Source: Acholeplasmataceae bacterium
Lineage (GTDB): Bacteria > Bacillota_I > Bacilli_A > Acholeplasmatales > Acholeplasmataceae
DNA length: 13,968 bases
Assembly (NCBI GenBank): GCA_023264085.1
Contig: JALQTF010000056.1
Span: 1-13,968, forward strand
Direction: 5' to 3'
Position numbers and translations under genes: made by a program. The notes beneath the pieces were generated by a model. It saw only the letters and a program-made list of their open reading frames with translations. It had not been told where the DNA came from and ran no database searches. Positions 6,694 to 13,968 of the stretch are shown in pieces. The stretch's first letter is position 1; the number at the start of each line of letters is the position of its first letter.

Positions 6694-8639
6694 GAACTTT
6701 TCAACTCAAGTAAGGCATCTCTTAGTTCTGCTGCACGTTCAAAATCAAGTGCTTTCGCAGCTTCTAACATTGCCGATTCAATGTCTTTAATAAGTTTCTT
6801 TTTCGTTTCTTTATTTACAACTTTCTTCACTTGATCTTCACCGATAACTTGTCTTATAGAAATATCATCACGAATGGCTTTTTTAACTGTAATGGGTTGT
6901 GTACCATACGTTTCATTAAAGGTTTGTTGCTTATGACGTCTTCTTTCGGTTTCTTTTATCGCATAATCCATTGCTGCACTGATCGTGTCTGCATATAAAA
7001 TGACATGACCATTTTGATTTCTTGCAGCACGTCCAATCGTTTGTACAAGTGAACGTTCACTTCTTAAAAATCCTTGTTTATCAGCATCCAATATCGCAAC
7101 TAAACTCACTTCAGGTAAGTCAAGGCCTTCTCTGAGTAAATTAATACCAATAAGAACATCATAGGTGCCTTTACGTAAATCCGTTAATATTTGAATACGT
7201 TCTAATGATTTAATTTCACTATGTAAATACGCAACTTTTAACCCCATCTTTTTGAAATATGCGGTGAGATCTTCACTCATACGAATTGTAAGTGTGGTCA
7301 CTAACACACGCTCATTGCGTTTGACACGTTCTTGAATTTCAAAAAACAAATCATCCATTTGACCCATTGTTTTTCTTACTTCAACAATTGGATCTAACAA
7401 GTAGGTCGGACGAATAATCTGTTCGACTACGGGTAATTTTTTGTTGAGTTCATAATCGCCAGGAGTTGCTGATAAATAAATCACTTTATCTACTTTTTGT
7501 TCAAATTCTTCAAATTGTAATGGTCTGTTATCTAACGCCGATGGTAGTCTAAATCCATGCTCTACAAGCGTTGTTTTTCTAGAGCGATCACCAAAATACA
7601 TCCCTCTAATCTGAGGCATGGTCACGTGTGATTCATCGATGATCATCAAGAAGTCTTTTCCAAAAAAATCGATGAGTGTTGCAGGTGTTTCACCTGCTTC
7701 ACGCAATGCAAGATGACGTGCGTAGTTTTCTATCCCACTACAAAAGCCGATTTCACTCATCATTTCAATATCATATTTCGTACGTTGTTCGATACGTTGA
7801 GCTTCTAATAATAAGTTACGTTCTTTGAAATACAATATTTGTTCTCGTAATTCATTTTTAATTCTTCTAATGGATTCTTGTAATTTATCTTTATCCGTAA
7901 CAAAATGAGATGCTGGAAATAATGTCATCATCTCCATTTGGTCAATGGTTTGACCTGTTAGAACATCAAATCTTTTAATTGAATCAATTTCTTTTCCAAA
8001 TAAAGAAACTCTTATACCATGTGCATGCTCATACGCAGGAATGATTTCAATAACATCTCCACGGACCCTAAATGTCCCTCTATGAAAATCAATATCATTG
8101 CGCTCATATGTCATATGTACAAGCTTATTTAAGATACCATCACGTCCAATTTGGTCTCCTTTTCTTAACACCAACATAGATCCTTGGTAATCTTCCGGAT
8201 CTCCAATACCATAAATACAGGATACAGATGCAACAACAATCACATCATCTCTTTCTAGTAATGACGATGTTGCACTATGTCTTAATTCATCAATTTCATC
8301 ATTAATAGAGGCATCTTTTTCAATGTATAAATCTTTACCAACAACATATGCTTCCGGTTGATAATAATCGTAATAAGAAATAAAATATTCCACGCGATTA
8401 TGAGGAAAAAAAGCTTTGAGTTCAGCATATAATTGACCGGCAAGTGTTTTATTAGGTGCTAAAACAAGCGTCTTTTTTCCTAACGCTTGAATCATATTTG
8501 CAATCGTATATGTTTTACCAGTCCCGGTTGCCCCTAATAAGATTTGTTGTTTGTGTGTTTCAAAATTTTGTTTTAAAGTTTCAATCGCGTCTATTTGATC
8601 GCCACGAGGTTCAAAAGGCGCTTGTAAGTTAAATATCAT
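6690..8639 (-). CDS. uvrB: Excinuclease ABC subunit B (UvrB)
   Basis: UvrB is the damage-verifying helicase-like subunit of nucleotide excision repair. UvrA loads it, and it recruits UvrC for incision. At 649 residues the length is normal. Visible features are Walker A GATGTGKT at 36-43, the DNA-clamping beta-hairpin beginning at SYYDYYQPEAYV (88-99), the UvrA-interaction region around residues 150-250, and motif II DESH at 335-338. These are followed by YLSATPGDYE and the C-terminal helicase motifs (GINLLREGLDLPEV and QTIGRAARN). A final UVR domain (about 616-649, DIESAMLEAAKALDFERAAELRD in outline) binds UvrC. All expected parts are present and intact. The start codon sits only about nine bases from the inferred transcription start and has a TTGGTGAT sequence before it. 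The gene ends with TGA, which shows that TGA is a stop in this genome. Confidence 0.98.
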   Translation of the reverse strand: MIFNLQAPFEPRGDQIDAIETLKQNFETHKQQILLGATGTGKTYTIANMIQALGKKTLVLAPNKTLAGQLYAELKAFFPHNRVEYFISYYDYYQPEAYVVGKDLYIEKDASINDEIDELRHSATSSLLERDDVIVVASVSCIYGIGDPEDYQGSMLVLRKGDQIGRDGILNKLVHMTYERNDIDFHRGTFRVRGDVIEIIPAYEHAHGIRVSLFGKEIDSIKRFDVLTGQTIDQMEMMTLFPASHFVTDKDKLQESIRRIKNELREQILYFKERNLLLEAQRIEQRTKYDIEMMSEIGFCSGIENYARHLALREAGETPATLIDFFGKDFLMIIDESHVTMPQIRGMYFGDRSRKTTLVEHGFRLPSALDNRPLQFEEFEQKVDKVIYLSATPGDYELNKKLPVVEQIIRPTYLLDPIVEVRKTMGQMDDLFFEIQERVKRNERVLVTTLTIRMSEDLTAYFKKMGLKVAYLHSEIKSLERIQILTDLRKGTYDVLIGINLLREGLDLPEVSLVAILDADKQGFLRSERSLVQTIGRAARNQNGHVILYADTISAAMDYAIKETERRRHKQQTFNETYGTQPITVKKAIRDDISIRQVIGEDQVKKVVNKETKKKLIKDIESAMLEAAKALDFERAAELRDALLELKSS

Positions 8640-8654
8640 CTTATCACCAATTCT

Positions 8655-8663
8655 ATTATATCA
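8655..8663 (-). promoter_or_regulatory. Candidate extended -10 promoter of uvrB
   Basis: The minus strand reads TGATATAAT, a perfect extended -10 (TGnTATAAT). It is only 15 bases from the uvrB ATG, giving a predicted start of transcription near 8648 and a leader of about nine bases. It sits immediately after the ppdK terminator. No -35 box is visible because that position is occupied by the hairpin. A real promoter here would give a nearly leaderless uvrB mRNA. Confidence 0.5.
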
Positions 8664-8673
8664 AGAGAATAAA

Positions 8674-8696
8674 AAAACGCCGAGATTCGGCGTTTT
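8674..8696 (-). terminator. Rho-independent terminator of the pfkA-ppdK operon
   Basis: A 10-base-pair GC-rich stem (AAAACGCCGA paired with TCGGCGTTTT) with a GAT loop is followed on the minus strand by a run of seven T. It begins 7 bases after the ppdK stop codon (TAA at 8706-8704). Confidence 0.9.
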
Positions 8697-8703
8697 AATT
8701 TTG

Positions 8704-11328
8704 TTATCTAGGGTTTTTGATTTGTGCATGTGCTGCTGCAAGTCTTGCGATTGGGACTCTAAATGGCGAACATGACACATAAGATAAACCAATATTGTGG
8801 CAGAACTCAACTGATGATGGATCTCCACCGTGCTCACCACAAATACCAAGTTTGAGGTTTGGACGTGCTTCTTTACCTAATGTCGATGCCATTTTCATAA
8901 GTTTACCAACACCACGTTGATCAACGTGTTGGAACGGATCTTCTTCGAAGATTTTTTGTTCATAGTAATCACCTAAGAACGTTGCAGCATCATCACGTGA
9001 GAAACCAAAGGTCATTTGTGTTAAGTCATTGGTACCAAAACTAAAGAATTCTGCTTCTTTTGCAATTTCATCCGCAAGCAATGCTGCTCTTGGAATTTCA
9101 ATCATTGTACCAACTAAGTACTTAAGATCAACACCTGATGCTTTGATGATAGCATCTGCTGTTTCAACAACGACTTTTTTGATGGTTTTTAATTCACGCA
9201 CTTCACCGACAAGTGGAATCATAATTTCAGGCACAACTGTAAGTCCTTCTTTAGTTACTTCAATTGCAGCTTCAATGACAGCTTGTGTTTGCATACGTGC
9301 AATTTCTGGATATGTCACAGATAATCTTACACCACGGTGACCTAACATCGGGTTTGTTTCATGTAGTGATTCGATCACTTGATGTAAGTCTTCAAAAGAC
9401 ATATTCATTTCTTTTGCTAGTGCTTGAATATCTTCTTTTTGAGTTGGTAAGAACTCATGTAGTGGTGGATCCAAGTAACGAATGGTGACGGCATACCCTT
9501 TCATCGCTTTATATAAGCCTTTGAAATCTTCTCTTTGCATAGGGAGTAATTTTGCTAGTGCTTTTTCTCTTGCTTCAACATTTGGTGCAACAATCATTTC
9601 ACGCATTGCAGCAATTCTTGACTCTTCAAAGAACATGTGTTCCGTACGGCATAAACCGATACCTTGTGCACCGTATTCATACGCTACAGATGCGTCATTC
9701 GGATTGTCTGCATTGGCACGTACATCTAATTTACGTACTTCATCTGCCCAACTCATAATTGTTCCGAAGTTACCTGATACGGTTGCATCTACTGTTTTTA
9801 CTTGTTTATTATAAACTTTACCAGTTGATCCGTCTAATGAAATCCAGTCACCTTCTTTAAAGGTTTGTCCATTCACTGTGAATGTTTTATTTTCTTCATC
9901 GATACGAAGTTGAGAAGCACCTGAAACACAACATTTACCCATACCACGGGCAACAACCGCAGCATGTGATGTCATACCACCACGCGCAGTTAAAATACCA
10001 GATGCAACAATCATTCCTTCGATATCTTCGGGTGATGTTTCCACACGTACTAAAATCACAGGTTGTTTCGTTTCAGCAACCATTTCTCTTGCACGATCTG
10101 CATCAAATGCAACACGTCCTGTAGCAGCACCTGGAGATGCATTAAGACCTGTTGTTAATACTTCAGCTGATGCTAAGTCATTCGCATCAAACTGTGGGTG
10201 TAATAATGTGTCTAATTGTTTAGGTTCAACTTTTAATAATGCTTCTTCTTTAGTCAAGACACCTTCATTCACTAAGTCAATCGCAATTTGTAACGCTGCT
10301 TGAGCAGTACGTTTACCATTACGTGTTTGTAAGAAATACAATTTACCTTGTTCAATTGTGAACTCCATATCTTGCATATCTTTATAATGATTTTCAAGTG
10401 TGTCGACAAGTTTTACGAATTCATTATATAAAGCAGGATTATCTGTTTCTAATTCTGCAATCGGTTTTGGTGTACGAATCCCAGCAACAACGTCTTCACC
10501 TTGTGCATTAAATAAGTATTCACCATAAAGTTCTTTTTCTCCTGTAGATGGGTTTCTAGAAAATGCTACGCCTGTACCAGAGTCTTCACCCATATTACCA
10601 AAGACCATTCCTTGAACATTTACTGCTGTTCCCCAGTCATAAGGAATTTGGTTTAAACGACGATATGTATTTGCACGTGGGTTATCCCAAGAACGGAATA
10701 CTGCAGTAATTGCTTCGATAAGTTGTTCTTTTGGATCTTGTGGGAAAGGTTGCCCTTTTAATTGTTCATATTTCGCTAAAAATTGATCGACTAGGACTTT
10801 TAAATCGTTTGCATCTAAATCAGTATCAGCTTCAACGCCTTTTGCTTCTTTCATCTTCTCTAATAAATGTTCATAGTTGGATTTTGGAATATCCATCACA
10901 ACATCACTAAACATTTGAATAAAACGACGATAAGAATCGTAAGCAAAACGAGGATTATTTGTTTTCTTTGCAAGTCCTTCTACTGAGATATTATTTAATC
11001 CTAAGTTTAAAATCGTATCCATCATTCCTGGCATCGATGCGCGAGATCCTGAACGTACAGATACTAAAAATGGTTCTTCAGAATCTCCAAATTTTTTACC
11101 CATTTCTTTTTCTGTTGCAGCAAGTGCATCAAAAATTTGTTTGATGATGTCATCAGAAATCGTTTTTCCTGCATCATAATATGCATTACAAGCTTCAGTT
11201 GTAACGGTAAATCCTTGTGGTACTGGTAATCCTAAGCGAGACATCTCTGCTAAGTTTGCACCTTTACCTCCAAGGAGGTTACGCATAGACTGATCGCCCT
11301 CTTTAAATAAATATACGTATTTACTCAT
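8704..11328 (-). CDS. ppdK: Pyruvate, phosphate dikinase
   Basis: PPDK interconverts PEP + AMP + PPi and pyruvate + ATP + Pi through a phosphohistidine. The 874-residue length is that of the bacterial enzymes. The N-terminal nucleotide-binding domain opens with LLGGKGANLAEM and VPQGFTVTTEAC, with an ADSGTGV-type loop read here as GEDSGTGVAFSRNPSTGE. The swivelling domain has GGMTSHAAVVARGMG with phospho-acceptor His455, at the same number as in the Clostridium symbiosum enzyme. The C-terminal PEP/pyruvate barrel has GIGLCRTEHMFF, the SFGTNDLTQMTFGFSRDD region and the catalytic CGEHGG with Cys830. All key residues are intact. It follows pfkA by 18 bases with an AAAGGAAA ribosome site, so the two are almost certainly co-transcribed. 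In a fermentative organism it would run toward pyruvate and ATP, consuming PPi; the direction is inferred. Confidence 0.98.
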   Translation of the reverse strand: MSKYVYLFKEGDQSMRNLLGGKGANLAEMSRLGLPVPQGFTVTTEACNAYYDAGKTISDDIIKQIFDALAATEKEMGKKFGDSEEPFLVSVRSGSRASMPGMMDTILNLGLNNISVEGLAKKTNNPRFAYDSYRRFIQMFSDVVMDIPKSNYEHLLEKMKEAKGVEADTDLDANDLKVLVDQFLAKYEQLKGQPFPQDPKEQLIEAITAVFRSWDNPRANTYRRLNQIPYDWGTAVNVQGMVFGNMGEDSGTGVAFSRNPSTGEKELYGEYLFNAQGEDVVAGIRTPKPIAELETDNPALYNEFVKLVDTLENHYKDMQDMEFTIEQGKLYFLQTRNGKRTAQAALQIAIDLVNEGVLTKEEALLKVEPKQLDTLLHPQFDANDLASAEVLTTGLNASPGAATGRVAFDADRAREMVAETKQPVILVRVETSPEDIEGMIVASGILTARGGMTSHAAVVARGMGKCCVSGASQLRIDEENKTFTVNGQTFKEGDWISLDGSTGKVYNKQVKTVDATVSGNFGTIMSWADEVRKLDVRANADNPNDASVAYEYGAQGIGLCRTEHMFFEESRIAAMREMIVAPNVEAREKALAKLLPMQREDFKGLYKAMKGYAVTIRYLDPPLHEFLPTQKEDIQALAKEMNMSFEDLHQVIESLHETNPMLGHRGVRLSVTYPEIARMQTQAVIEAAIEVTKEGLTVVPEIMIPLVGEVRELKTIKKVVVETADAIIKASGVDLKYLVGTMIEIPRAALLADEIAKEAEFFSFGTNDLTQMTFGFSRDDAATFLGDYYEQKIFEEDPFQHVDQRGVGKLMKMASTLGKEARPNLKLGICGEHGGDPSSVEFCHNIGLSYVSCSPFRVPIARLAAAHAQIKNPR

Positions 11329-11346
11329 ATTTTTTCCTTTCTCTTT

Positions 11347-12297
11347 TTACGCTATTTTTTTATATAGTTTATATAGTGGATTTTTTGGTCTCGGAAATCC
11401 AACAACATTTGCGAATGGCATGTGAATCATTTGTGAATCACGAATCCCTACACATACACCGTGGATACCATCATGTAGAAGTTCAATTGCATAAGCACCC
11501 ATTCTAGACCCTAAAATTCGATCTTCACTATCTGGGTGTCCACCTCGTTGAATATACCCAAGTACAGTTGCACGTGATGCAAATCCCGAGGCTTCTGTAA
11601 TTTCATTGGCAAGTGCATGTACATCGAATACATGTTCTGTTACAACAATAATTGCATGACGTCTGCCTTTTTCTTTATGCTGTTTTAATGTTTCGATAAT
11701 ATCTTCTTTTTTCACAGGGTTTTCAGGTGTAATAATAAACTCTGCACCCCCACAAATGCCTGCAAATAATGCAAGATCGCCACAACTTCTCCCCATCACT
11801 TCAACAATTGAACAACGTTGATGGGATTGTGAAGTATCTCTTAGTTTGTCAATTGCACTTACAATCGTTTCAACTGCTGTAGAAAATCCAATCGTATAAT
11901 CTGTGCCAGCAATATCATTATCAATCGTACCTGGAAGTCCAATGACTTTCATACCGAGCTTAGATAAATCCATTGCACCACGATAAGTACCATCACCACC
12001 AATGGTAATTAAGGCTTCAACATTTCTTTTTTTCAAGTTATCAATGGCTTTTTTCTGATATTCAGGTTCATGGAACTCAGGCACTCTTGCAGTGCCTAAA
12101 AAGGTACCACCAGTACTTAACATACCTGAGACACTTTGATGATCTAATAAAACCAAATCATCTTCAATGAGACCTTTATAACCATCTTTTACACCATATA
12201 CTTGATGTCCTAATGATTCTGCTGAACGTACAACTGCACGAACGGCAGCATTCATACCTGGTGCGTCACCACCAGAGGTTAAAACAGCAATATTCAT
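11347..12297 (-). CDS. pfkA: ATP-dependent 6-phosphofructokinase
   Basis: This enzyme phosphorylates fructose-6-phosphate to fructose-1,6-bisphosphate with ATP, the committed step of glycolysis. The 316-residue length matches the short bacterial PfkA form (about 320). Motifs are TSGGDAPGMNAAVRA at 7-21, GGDGTYRG at 100-107, PGTIDND at 122-128 with catalytic Asp126, and VEVMGRSCGDLA for substrate binding. Glycine at position 103 (GGDG) and at 123 (PGT) are the residues that mark ATP use. PPi-dependent enzymes carry Asp and Lys at these positions. The allosteric-site region of bacterial PfkA (GHxQRGG, here GYIQRGGHPDSEDR) is present, so PEP/ADP regulation is possible. The start has a GAAAGGATC ribosome site. 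It is the first gene of a pfkA-ppdK operon, divergent from the PPi-PFK. Confidence 0.97.
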   Translation of the reverse strand: MNIAVLTSGGDAPGMNAAVRAVVRSAESLGHQVYGVKDGYKGLIEDDLVLLDHQSVSGMLSTGGTFLGTARVPEFHEPEYQKKAIDNLKKRNVEALITIGGDGTYRGAMDLSKLGMKVIGLPGTIDNDIAGTDYTIGFSTAVETIVSAIDKLRDTSQSHQRCSIVEVMGRSCGDLALFAGICGGAEFIITPENPVKKEDIIETLKQHKEKGRRHAIIVVTEHVFDVHALANEITEASGFASRATVLGYIQRGGHPDSEDRILGSRMGAYAIELLHDGIHGVCVGIRDSQMIHMPFANVVGFPRPKNPLYKLYKKIA

Positions 12298-12328
12298 AAT
12301 GATCCTTTCAATACAAAATACCTTAAAT

Positions 12329-12337
12329 ATTATAACA
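12329..12337 (-). promoter_or_regulatory. Extended -10 promoter of pfkA-ppdK
   Basis: The minus strand reads TGTTATAAT, identical to the pepT element. It is 32 bases before the pfkA start codon. No strong -35 box is visible at 15-18 bases. Confidence 0.65.
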
Positions 12338-12403
12338 TAATTTCATGAGAGTCATAAAGAAAACCCTTTATTTTAAGTCATTTCTAAAAAGATATATATT
12401 TTA

Positions 12404-12412
12404 TGTTAAAAT
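12404..12412 (+). promoter_or_regulatory. Candidate extended -10 promoter of the PPi-phosphofructokinase gene
   Basis: TGTTAAAAT matches the extended -10 consensus (TGnTATAAT) except at one base of the hexamer. It lies 19-28 bases before the possible start codons. Together with the pfkA element it occupies the 133-base divergent spacer. I see no clear -35 box. Confidence 0.5.
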
Positions 12413-12430
12413 AAAAGAAAAACGAAAGAG

Positions 12431-13684
12431 ATGTCAGTCATGAAAAATTTAGTTGGAAATGCATTATTAGGACAATCCGGAGGTCCAACTTCAGTCATTA
12501 ATGCCAGTGCAGCTGGTGTTTTTATTGAAGCACTCAATCAAGAAAATATTACCGGAGTCTTTGGTGCCGTGCATGGTATTAAAGGCATTTTAGAAGAAGA
12601 CTTTATTGATATTTCAAAAGAAGATATCGAAGAATTAAAACGATTAAAAAACACACCTTCTTCAGCCATCGGTAGTGTGCGCTATAAATTAAAAGATCCT
12701 AAAAAAGATGATAGTGAATACAGACGTTTACTTGAAGTCTTTAGAAAATACAATATCCGTTACTTCTTTTATAACGGTGGGAATGACTCCATGGATACAT
12801 GTAATAAGATTTCCAAATTCTTTAAAAAAGAAGGCTTTGATTGCAATGTCATGGGTGTACCTAAAACCATTGATAATGATTTGAATGTCACCGATCACTC
12901 ACCAGGGTATGGTAGTGCTGCAAAATATGTTGCAACGACATTTATGGAATTATTTCATGATGCGACTGTGTATGATCAACCGATGATTACAGTCGTTGAA
13001 GTCATGGGACGTAATGCAGGATGGTTAACTGCTGCCGCTGCACTTGCACAACATAAAGGACAAGGACCTGATTTAGTATATTTACCAGAAAAAACATTTG
13101 ATCCAGAAGTATTCTTTTCTGATGTTGACCGTGTCTTAAAACAAAAAGGAAAAGTCATTGTTGCAGTTTCTGAAGGGATTAAAACAAAAGAAGGTAAATA
13201 TGTTCCTGAACTATATCAAGAACTTAAAAAGGATGCATTTGGACATGCACAATTAGGTGGTACAGCTCAAGCACTTGTATCTGAACTAGGTAATCGATTT
13301 AATGTTAAATTACGTGCAATAGAATTTTCACTCATGCAACGTAGTGCCGCACATCTTGCCTCTAAAGTCGATGTCACTGAAGCATTTAATGCAGGACGTA
13401 AGGCAGTAAAAGCAGCTGTTTCTGGAACAACAGATAAAATGATCGGTTTCAAACGAGTTTCCTCTAATCCTTATAAAATTAAATATGTAAGAATTCCACT
13501 TCAAAAAGCAGCCAATGAAGAACAAAAAGTGCCTCTTCATTGGATTAAAGAAGATAATACAGGGTTAACTCAAGACTATATCGATTATGCATTACCTTTA
13601 ATTCAAGGGGATGAAAAAGCAAAATTAGAAGACGGACTTCCAAGATTTGCAAACCTTAAAAAAATAAGAGTTCAAAAAAAATAA
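12431..13684 (+). CDS. PPi-dependent phosphofructokinase (diphosphate-fructose-6-phosphate 1-phosphotransferase)
   Basis: A PFK-family enzyme of up to 417 residues with the wording of the PPi-using branch. It begins NALLGQSGGPTSVINAS and carries GGNDSMDT at 116-123, PKTIDNDL at 145-151 (Lys145, catalytic Asp148) and VEVMGRNAGWLT at 189-200. Asp119 and Lys145 replace the two glycines of the neighbouring ATP enzyme. These substitutions block the ATP alpha-phosphate pocket and are the accepted markers of PPi use. The reaction is reversible, so it can act in glycolysis or gluconeogenesis. The reading frame allows ATG at 12431 or 12440. The second is better placed behind the GAAAGAG ribosome site (12424-12430), giving 414 residues. 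It is transcribed divergently from pfkA and ends at a strong terminator. PPi-PFK activity is well known from Acholeplasma. Confidence 0.94.
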   Translation: MSVMKNLVGNALLGQSGGPTSVINASAAGVFIEALNQENITGVFGAVHGIKGILEEDFIDISKEDIEELKRLKNTPSSAIGSVRYKLKDPKKDDSEYRRLLEVFRKYNIRYFFYNGGNDSMDTCNKISKFFKKEGFDCNVMGVPKTIDNDLNVTDHSPGYGSAAKYVATTFMELFHDATVYDQPMITVVEVMGRNAGWLTAAAALAQHKGQGPDLVYLPEKTFDPEVFFSDVDRVLKQKGKVIVAVSEGIKTKEGKYVPELYQELKKDAFGHAQLGGTAQALVSELGNRFNVKLRAIEFSLMQRSAAHLASKVDVTEAFNAGRKAVKAAVSGTTDKMIGFKRVSSNPYKIKYVRIPLQKAANEEQKVPLHWIKEDNTGLTQDYIDYALPLIQGDEKAKLEDGLPRFANLKKIRVQKK

Positions 13685-13685
13685 A

Positions 13686-13717
13686 AAAAACACCTCGATA
13701 CTTGAGGTGTTTTTTTT
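13686..13717. terminator. Bidirectional terminator after the PPi-phosphofructokinase gene
   Basis: The stem AAAAACACCTC/GAGGTGTTTTT with a seven-base loop (GATACTT) has T-tracts on both sides. It starts right after the PPi-PFK stop codon and also faces the convergent gene ending at 13730. Confidence 0.88.
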
Positions 13718-13729
13718 TATTTCATTGTA

Positions 13730-13968
13730 TTAAGGTAATAGTGCGAGAAGACTGTCTACAATACCTGAGTCTAAATCTTCAAGTAATTGTAATAGTGCTG
13801 CATCATCTGTATCATTTTGATCTAATCCAGTAATTGCTGCTTGTAAACTTGTAACATCTGTAATATTTAACAATTCTACTGCTTCTATTACTGCTAATAT
13901 TTCTTCTTGAGAAATTTCACCTGTGACAGCGATCACTTCTTGTGGAATCGCAACAGATTGTTGATTTT
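13730..13968 (-). CDS. C-terminal end of an unrecognised, very acidic protein (cut by window edge)
   Basis: The minus-strand frame is open from the right edge to a TAA at 13732-13730, giving 78 complete residues. I do not recognise the family. The visible part contains no Lys, Arg, His or Cys, about 15 Asp/Glu, and many Leu/Ile/Val/Ala. It reads as short amphipathic helices (EISQEEILAVIEAVELL, SLQAAITGL, AALLQLLEDLDSG) and ends LLALLP. This composition would suit an exported or surface-exposed tail, but no signal can be seen because the N-terminus is missing. A GTG at 13936-13934 could be read as a start, but the residues before it (NQQSVAIPQE) continue in the same style, so it is more likely internal. 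Coding is supported by the open frame and by the terminator placed after the stop. Confidence 0.6.
   Translation of the reverse strand, partial: NQQSVAIPQEVIAVTGEISQEEILAVIEAVELLNITDVTSLQAAITGLDQNDTDDAALLQLLEDLDSGIVDSLLALLP

Noticed and set aside
6690..8639. Mycoplasma-type code (TGA as tryptophan)
   Set aside because: uvrB and the SGNH gene both end at TGA where homology ends, tryptophans are encoded by TGG, and no conserved domain contains TGA.
9029..10124. Several plus-strand reading frames within ppdK
   Set aside because: They are shadows of the intact 874-codon gene. Their products look like composition artefacts with no motifs.
12431..13684. A second ATP-dependent phosphofructokinase
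   Set aside because: The GGND and PKTIDND motifs carry the Asp and Lys that mark PPi use, unlike the neighbouring pfkA product.
13730..13936. Complete 68-residue gene starting at GTG 13936
   Set aside because: The frame stays open to the window edge with similar residues before the GTG, and there is no ribosome site, so it is treated as the end of a longer gene.

Overview
The window is AT-rich, densely packed bacterial chromosome. It has no RNA genes, insertion sequences, CRISPR arrays or phage genes that I can see. TGA ends uvrB and its overlapping neighbour and never interrupts a conserved domain, so the standard bacterial code applies rather than the Mycoplasma code. Low GC, short intergenic gaps, extended -10 promoters and a PPi-dependent phosphofructokinase together with pyruvate phosphate dikinase suggest a low-GC Firmicutes/Tenericutes organism. 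An Acholeplasma-like mollicute is my best guess. This is inference from gene content, not a database match.

Layout. (1) Positions 1-4755, minus strand: one tight operon reading leftward. In transcription order it holds a small membrane-associated protein of 84 residues, a DUF2089-type zinc-ribbon/HTH protein, a SHOCT-like (YvlB N-terminal type) protein, the two halves of a heterodimeric ABC exporter, and the start of tldD, which is cut by the window edge. A good TTGACA/TATACT promoter and a long A/T inverted repeat precede it. (2) 4861-6097, plus strand: a divergent peptidase T gene with a single -1 frameshift near 5804. (3) 6112-8639, minus strand: uvrB followed by an overlapping SGNH/GDSL hydrolase gene, sharing a bidirectional terminator with pepT. 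(4) 8674-12297, minus strand: a pfkA-ppdK operon (ATP-phosphofructokinase and pyruvate phosphate dikinase) ending in a strong hairpin. (5) 12404-13684, plus strand: a divergent PPi-dependent phosphofructokinase. (6) 13730-13968, minus strand: the C-terminal end of an unrecognised, very acidic protein running off the right edge.

How the genes work together. The right half is a glycolytic control cluster. An ATP-PFK and a PPi-PFK fire in opposite directions from one 130-base region, and PPDK, which makes PPi in its reverse direction and consumes it in the direction of PEP formation, is co-transcribed with the ATP-PFK. The left half looks like a regulated export module: a putative zinc-ribbon regulator and two small proteins sharing sequence domains precede an asymmetric ABC exporter and a TldD-family protease. 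The individual families are known. The arrangement, and the sequence relationships among the three small proteins, are the parts I find least explained.
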